Origin: Thelephora terrestris
Taxonomy: Eukaryota > Basidiomycota > Agaricomycetes > Thelephorales > Thelephoraceae
Direction: 5' to 3'
Assembly (NCBI GenBank): GCA_015956445.1
Contig: WIUZ02000026.1
Span: forward strand, 124,001-188,000
Length of the DNA stretch: 64,000 bases
The notes under the pieces were generated by a model. The model was not told the DNA's origin. It was given only the letters and a program-made list of their open reading frames with translations, and searched no databases. Within the stretch, counting starts at the first letter, position 1. The number at the start of each line of letters is the position of its first letter. This document shows, one piece after another, positions 57,710 to 64,000 of the stretch. Both the position numbers and the translations under genes were made by a program.

Positions 57710-59110
57710 ATGATCGTCAAAAAAGAGGAGGTAGCCCAAGATGAATCACAATTGCTGGACGCGCCGCCCTCGTATGACCAGATCGTCCCAAGGCAGTCTG
57801 CGAGCTCGGACTTTCGACCGGACGTGAAAGCCGACCCCGCTTCGTCGTCCTCGACCCCCACACCGACGTCCATCTCCGGACCGCCCTTGCAACAGGCGAA
57901 GCCGAAACCGCGCACGACCTGGCTCGATTCGTTCAGGCTCTCGCAGCAGGCCAAAGAAGTGCGGTCGACGGTGCGCAGCATCATCCGGGACGTCGTGAAG
58001 GAACCAAAGACGCCGGCTTCCATGGGACTTTTGGAGAGTTGCGCCGACGCCTGTAGCTCCAACAACCTCTCCTTCTCGGAAATCCTGCAAGACCCGTCGA
58101 TAGAGGGCCATCCGGCGATCTACTGGGCGATCGTCAAACGGCCTTCACCCGACGATTTCGAGCTCATAACCGCGCTCATGTCGTACTCGGCGCCGTTGAC
58201 GGTGGAGACGATGACCGAGGTCAGGTTGGCGTGTTTGCATGTGGGAGATCAAGCGCTCTTTCAGTGTTTGTGGCGGTCACCGGAGTATGGAGCGTTGACG
58301 GGGTCGGATAGGATGCTGTTGGGCGTTACTTCTCCGCCGGACACGATGGACGTGGAGGAATTGCCTGGGCCAGATGGGCCTTTTAGGGTCAGGTTCAACA
58401 TCGTGCAGTTTGAGAAGCGGATGAAGGTGTCGGCAGATATTGGGTTTGAGTTTATCGCTCGAGGTACGCTATCGTCCTCTCTCCCCGCCATGTTAAACAG
58501 ATCCCCCCTTTCTCATGCGAAATATCCACCGTTTTCTTACTCTTTTGTCTTTGGTTCTCTAGGGAGGATATGGAAACTTAGGTTTTATGTGACGAGGAAC
58601 GAGGGGACACACCAACCTGGCCCGTGGGCCGTCACGCTGCAAATACTGGAACAAAGCCCCCCCACTCCCTTGGAAGCCCGGATCCTCATCAAAGAACCAG
58701 AGAAAGAACAGGCGAGCCCGTCTTCTCCACCCGTAGCGGCCCCCCCTCCCAACGGTCTCCTCGCACAGCTGTTAGCCCCTTGTTCGTCTTCGTCGCCGAA
58801 ACAGAACCCGCCGATCGAGTTCCGACTCAAGCTCAAGGCGGGTGTGTCTGAGCTGATCCCGACTCGGACGGGGAGGAAGCCGGAATGGAATCAGAAGGTT
58901 CAGACGCTGTTTACGGATAACGCGCAGGGGAACAGTTTGCAGTACCCGTGAGTGAACCTTTCGTTTTTTCCAAGAAAAAAAATTCGGCGGCTGAGGATGT
59001 CTGTGATTAGTGATAGCCCATATTACTATCCGGATGGGAGCTTGAGGGTCACCCTGGAGGGGCGTTTAGCGGCTAGGAAGCGCTGGGAAGTTTTCCAACC
59101 CTTCTCTTGA
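57710..59110 (+). CDS. PPxY family protein C, CaaX lost (412 aa)
   Basis: Three exons, 57710-58463, 58563-58947 and 59011-59110, sum to 413 codons. The first intron contains no in-frame stop but has clean GT..AG ends at the conserved site. N-terminal LDAPPSYDQIV keeps PPSY. The helical domain has KTPASMGLLESCADAC, ILQDPSIEGHPAIYWAIV and RLACLHVGDQALFQCLWRSP. The strand-rich part has RIWKLRFYVTRN and GPWAVTLQI. The last exon keeps YYYPDGSLRVTLEGRL but ends WEVFQPFS, so the CaaX cysteine is gone. It is the most divergent member. Membrane attachment by prenylation is therefore not expected for this copy. Confidence 0.77.
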
Positions 59111-59299
59111 CCACCCTCTTATCGAAGGGCTCTCTTACTTATATTTCGTACGTGTCACTATGTTATCAGAGTATGTAATGATATCGTGTGTGTTGTTTTA
59201 CATCTGTAATCGGTGGGTAACTCGCTCGTCACGACGACCTTCATGAGCAGCACCAAGGCGGGTAATATGCGTGATTCGTGAGAACGTCTGAGACCACTC

Positions 59300-61056
59300 T
59301 CACTTCAGATCCGACGGTAGCTCCTTGCCAACGCGAACGTCGACGACCGGCACACGCTCCCTAAGCATGTCGATCGAGCAAACGTTTGGAATGTTTCCTT
59401 TCGAATCGACGATGACGATGCGGTACAACCACGCTGAGGTGGTGTTCCTGCGATTGTCACAGAACCGGGTCAGTTTCGCCATGAAAGCATCGTCGAGGTC
59501 GCAATTCAAGAACGCGAGGATTTTCAGTGAGGGGTAAGAAGACGGAGCGGAGAACAAGCGGGAGAGAAGGTACGATGCGTTAATCTCGTGTTCGATCGAA
59601 AACGTCTCGAGTGCGGGGAGGGACAACGGAGGGAACACGAATGGTTTGACGCGAGATTCCGAAGGGACGACGGAGGGAACATGAACGGTTTGACGCGAGA
59701 TTCCGAAGGGACCTGAAAACACGAAGGGTTCGACGCGAGGTTCCTCCGACGCGGCGGGGCGTGTGAGGGTAAGCGCTCGGATGTTGTTGAGAGGGAGCAG
59801 AGGGAACTCTACGAACGGGCCCTCTGTCGCCGGAGGTCGTTCGAACGAGAAGCTTCCGTTTGGCCCCAAAAGCCGAATGCGCCTTTTGTCGGGCCAGTAC
59901 TCCATAAACGTGGGCGAGCGTAGGTTCAGCAGATGAGCGGTAGAAATCACGGAACGGATGTCGTTCAGTCCCGCGTTCCGGTCGCAGAGGATGATTTCCA
60001 GATGTGCGCCTCTTTGAACTGCTATGTTGGAGACCAACGCGTTGTTGTCCAAGGAGTCGTCTGAGTATATGGACAATTTTCGGAGTTGGTTCTTGACCGG
60101 GATTTGACGATGCGATTTTCTGAGGGAAGGGCGAGTGAACCGCACGTCTAGAGTCGCACGTTCGAGCGAACGATTCGTCTCCAGAAAGCCCAAGAGGGTG
60201 TCCAGGTTGAGGTTGAACCGGTAGTGACGGAGAGTTAATGCCGTGAGAGTCTCAAGACGGAGGAATGAGCGATAGAGGGGGATGTCTATCAGTGAGAGAT
60301 GTGTCAAAGGGGAAGCTAAGTGTTCGCATGGATCTCTGGACCAGTCCCAGTCGGCATCTCTGGGCCCAGTGAGCGATAACGATCTGAGGGATGGGATCGA
60401 CCGGGGAAAATCCTGGAGCGTCTGTCCGAGTTCTTCCGCGGTCGAGATATGGCTGAGACGGAGGGTTTTGGTGTTTTTGATGTAGGGTTTTATTAGGTCA
60501 GAGAATCTAGAATTTCTTTTGACCTTGCGCGTGTCGAGAAGTAATTTCAGAGGAGCCGCCTTGCACCGCTGCAGGCTCAACTTTGCCAAGCCAAACGATC
60601 CGCTGTATATCGATGTCCAATTTTCGGGCGTGGAGATGATGGACTTGCGCCAGTATCGACACACGTGAGTAATCGGGATGATCGACCTCGCGTCCCTTTC
60701 ATCTGCATTGGGGACATGTCGAGCGATACGGGAAAGGATCTCTGGCGGCAACCTGTTTACTGACTGCAACAGGTTTTTTAACGAGGGGATGAGCCCCAGG
60801 ACTCCGCTCACTCCTGCTATGAGATGGTCGATCTGAAGTATTGTTCGTCAGACATACCTAAAGATAAGCGAAGTATACGTAGATGGTCAATGGATCACGG
60901 TGCGCTTACCTCAGCTTCCAGGGTGGTGATGGACGCCAGTCCAGGAGAAAGACGGATTTCTCGCACCCTTGTGCATTCCAGGGCGACTTTTGCGTTTAGC
61001 ACCTGGAGAAGTTCGAGGACGGAGAGGTTGAGAGCGGCCTCGAATGACATGATCAT
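59300..61056 (-). CDS. F-box/LRR protein (559 aa)
   Basis: Two exons, 60910-61056 and 59300-60832, sum to 560 codons. A leader helix (MIMSFEAALNLSVLELLQVL, EAEIDHLIAGVSGVLGLI) precedes a typical F-box, VNRLPPEILSRIARHVPN with ITHVCRYWRKSIISTPENW. LRR-like strands follow (SLRSLSLTGPRDADW, LTHLSLIDIP, LTALTLRHY, LRKLSIYSDD). Near residues 385-430 an internal duplication repeats SRQTVHVPSVVPSESR-like and EPRVEPFVF/SRVKPFVF segments. Likely an SCF substrate-recognition subunit. The start could also be the second ATG (MSFEA) two codons later. Confidence 0.82.
59645..59735. repeat. short direct repeat inside the F-box gene
   Basis: The unit GTTTGACGCGAGATTCCGAAGGGAC, given here in parts as GTTTGACGCGAG and ATTCCGAAGGGAC, occurs twice about 45 bases apart, with a third weaker copy (GTTCGACGCGAGGTTCC) at 59728. 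It encodes the repeated VKPFVF/VEPFVF segment and keeps the frame. Confidence 0.8.
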
Positions 61057-62642
61057 GGCTGCGGTACAGGGGTGTGACCGGTAACGTCACCCCATGGAGT
61101 GAGAGAATCTCAGCGTCGTCCTTGGTGTGGGATACCATCAAGATACCATGGCGTCCCTCGACAATGGAACCCCCGGACCTCGGATCGAGCGAGGTGATCG
61201 GTGCGTGCTAGGGTGATTTTTCAAGGCACGGACTCGGTTTTGCGCCTTGGCCCCATTAGGTTGGTGGCGAGGAGAAAGGACCGGGAAGGGCGAGTATTTC
61301 GTCACCGTCCCAGGCCGTTTTCCGCCCGTTTGGATCATTGTTCACTCGCTTGGTTAGCACGCTCGGTTGCAGGCTGACACTGACCTGAACCCTCGCGACC
61401 GCTGCGATAAGCTCGAGGGGCAGATCCAGTTAGGGGTACCTCAGGCGGAGAGCAGGACCGCCTCACCTACGCGGTGTTTGAACTTTTGTTTCACAAAGTT
61501 TGCTTCTATGTAATGTGATCCCTCGTTCCCCGGCCTGACGGATTATGCCAGCACCGCGCCGCATGTTTTGACCTTACGCCAATGAGTTCTGTTTCCCAGT
61601 TTGTGTGGTTCTGCTTGGAAGTACCGTTATCGCCCCAACAAGAACCGAATATGTTGTCTGTCCTGTTCGCGGCCACCGGGTCCACTTTACTACACCCTCC
61701 GCCCCTTCAGCCTCCTTTGTGAATCACACAGGTTTAATGGGCACAATGTAATCGTTTCTCAGGAATTGCACCACCCTTATGATCATCAGATCCGAGGAGG
61801 AATTCATTGTTGGCGTCCACGTCCTTTGACAATCAACTACCGCGTACGCATAGGTCGCCGGTCGACGATGATGTCAGCGCCTCGGGAGCGATAGAGAACG
61901 GCTAACTTGATGCAGCTTTGTGGCTTTGGTGACGTGGTTCAAAGCCGGGGACCAAGCCATTCGGAGTTGTTAAGCGTGTGTAATAACGCTGGAGATGCTT
62001 AACCCGCACCAATGGCGATAGTACGAGTTGTATGGGACCGTTTACGGGAGGGAACGTGATACCGTTCGCCTCGGTCACTGGAACGTGGCCCCCAGAAGTG
62101 AAACCTGCACTACTCGCTGTTCCATGAACGCTTTGGTCAGGGAGAGAGTCACCTAAAGCACGAAGAAAGTGAGAGTTACGGGGAGTGAAATGAACTCACC
62201 CTCGAGCTGAGCATCATACAAGAGCTCCAACAATCCACAAATATTAAACCTCGTTTTCCGGGTGCTTGTTTCCGAGGCGAGCGTGCATCAAAGCTGGTTG
62301 GAGGTAAGTTACGTCATTTACCTCATCCCGGCGTTTTTGCAGCACGGATTAGGGCAGACGCTCGTTTATTTGTCAAGCACTATATGTACCACTGCGAGGG
62401 AAGAGATTGGATCGTGAGAATCTGCTCGTCCTTTTCCCACCTCCTCCTCATCATCGATCTGCATTCCCCGCACCCCACTTGACTCTTACTCCCCCACCAC
62501 TTTTACCGTCTTGGAGCTACCCCATTCCGACTCCAACACGATACATTCTTTCCTATCAGAGGATCCACCCACCACGGCCCGGTTCACCAGGAAACGCAGG
62601 ATTCCGTTCGTTCGGGCAGTTGAGAAGAGGAAGAGACTAGCG
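61057..62642. other. intergenic between divergent F-box genes
   Basis: 1.6 kb with no supported gene. The last 200 bases are C/T-rich and form the leader of the right-edge F-box gene. A search by eye for 5S rRNA and tRNA in 61.8-62.2 kb found none. Confidence 0.4.
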
Positions 62643-64000
62643 ATGTGGATCAGTGAACGAGTCCCAGAAGACCTGCTCACCCCTATTTTCGAGCAACTCC
62701 ACGACCAACGGGATTTGTACACATGCAGCCTCGTCAGCCGCACCTTCAACCGCGCTGTCACACCCATCCTGTATAGGTCTTGGGACACGAGGGTCGTCGT
62801 CGACCTTTCCGCCAACGATCGGTTCAAGAGACCTCATAAGGTATTCCACCCCTTCTTTGTAGCCGCCATTTTGGGGGAGGTTCCCATACAGACTTTGTAG
62901 ATCTTCGACCCAGTCCAAACCTTCTTGGAGACACCAGAACTCCTACAGTACGTGAGGCACGCTCAAGCCACCGGTAGGCCACCTTCACTCCATGACCGCG
63001 GCCGTGGTTCTGATGTCTCTTCACTTAGGTTCAATCTACAAATACGGCACCAAACTGTTCGAGAACCTCCTTACCGCACTTGGCAAATGCAGGCACCTCG
63101 AATCATTCACTTGGACAGAGCAGGCCGACCGCTTGACCACCCAGCCACACGAGGACCCTATGGCTCACTCTGTCGCAGACCAGAGTCTCCGAGCGGTCAC
63201 CAGAGTCTTGCATGACCTTCCGGTCACAGAGCTCAAGATCAGGAGCTACGTCGGGCTGAGCGAGGAGACCTGGTCGGAGCTTATCAAGATCCGAGGTCTC
63301 AAGAAATTATCCCTCTGGTGCATGGAGGGACAGCCGAGAGTCCTACAGGGTTGGTCGGAAACCTTGGGTAACACCTTGACGCATTTGGAACTTGGAGTAA
63401 GCCTCGTTTTGATCCCATCTCGTTTATTTCATTGTTTAACCTGATTCGGACAGAGGTGTAACGGTGTCCCACCCACCGTTCTGCTCTCCGTTCTTTCGCA
63501 TCTCGGTCAGCTGAGGAGTCTCAGCATCCGTGGAGCACCAAGCACAGTCATTCCACACATCCTGACGTTGTTGCCACATCTACGGTTCCTGGACACTGAT
63601 TACAATCCATCGATTGCCAAGGGGAGACCACCAGAGCAACCTCTGATTTCAAAACTTCAGGGACTGACGGTCCGAACAACCGGAGGCGCCGAACCCCACA
63701 ACATCACCGGCTGGATCAAAAACCTTGTCCCGTACCCGTCGCTGGAATCGTTCAAGCTCTTGGGTTTTTCCGTCCACGGTGACAACGATCTACCGAGGCG
63801 GTTCGTTTTGGACATGGCCCAAACCCATGGCCAGCTGTTGAAACAATTTCACGTCACTGGAGCCTCATTGCTTTGGCCTGACGTGCAATGCGTCTGCGCG
63901 ATGTTCCCAATGATCGAAGACCTCTCTGTCCTTATCTTCACTAACGATATCGTAAGCTTACCTCAACCGCGGTCATGGGTTCATAGTTACTGACTCCAAT
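62643..64000 (+). CDS. F-box protein, partial (runs off the window)
   Basis: Starts MWISERVPEDLLTPIFEQL with the F-box continuing LYTCSLVSRTFNRAVTPILYRSW. Further exons carry IFDPVQTFLETPELLQYVRHAQAT, SIYKYGTKLFENLLTALGKC, LRR-like GLKKLSLWCMEG and GQLRSLSIRGAPS, and WIKNLVPYPSLESFKLLGF. The last visible exon ends at a GTAAGC donor near 63951 after VLIFTNDI, so the 3' end lies beyond the window. Introns are near 62841-62899, 62975-63030 and 63397-63454. An upstream in-frame ATG at 62511 exists but adds a low-complexity leader. Confidence 0.75.

Noticed and set aside
61900-62150. possible 5S rRNA or other structured RNA
   Set aside because: No match to the 5S internal promoter boxes or stem pattern could be found by eye.

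Overview
The window reads as nuclear DNA of a mushroom-forming basidiomycete (class Agaricomycetes). The reasons are dense 50-70 nt introns with GT..AG ends in nearly every gene, TKL-type kinases with the HGDLKG catalytic loop common in this class, many F-box/LRR genes, SLATT_fungal membrane proteins and a NACHT (STAND) ATPase. No bacterial operons, rRNA, CRISPR arrays or complete transposons were seen. All assignments come from reading translations and splice signals by eye; no database search was possible.

Left part (1-13 kb): a small putative GPI-anchored protein, a SUR7/PalI-like four-span membrane protein and an intact HUB1/UBL5 gene. These are followed by a rearranged zone holding three copies of a small secreted-protein gene (SSP-A, B, C) inside direct and inverted duplications, two decayed pieces of HUB1, and a decayed RCC1-repeat (Fmp25-like) gene.

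Housekeeping island (13-22 kb): PPM1/LCMT1, an intact TKL kinase, a kinase 5' relic, an intron-containing tRNA-Thr(CGT), an ACAD10/11-like phosphotransferase, an intron-containing tRNA-Met(CAT), a TMEM70-like mitochondrial protein and a PTRHD1 peptidyl-tRNA hydrolase-like protein.

Accessory part (22-47 kb): a 5'-truncated kinase joined to a fragment of a P450 gene; a tandem array of three SLATT_fungal two-transmembrane proteins on the minus strand with duplicated flanks; a long orphan disordered protein; an F-box family (one 3' remnant, one intact, one broken copy) interleaved with an intact P450, a P450 fragment and a fourth, decayed SLATT copy; and an F-box/LRR gene.

Right part (47-64 kb): an orphan basic protein, panB (ketopantoate hydroxymethyltransferase), and three tandem paralogs (432, 397 and 412 aa) of a family I do not recognise. 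Each has an N-terminal PPSY (PPxY) motif, and two end in a CaaX box. A truncated NACHT ATPase lies between the first and second. Two F-box/LRR genes close the window; the last runs off the edge.

The two most notable systems are the SLATT tandem array, whose family is predicted to act as membrane effectors in biological conflict, and the PPxY/CaaX family. The background to both is heavy local duplication, inversion and decay.
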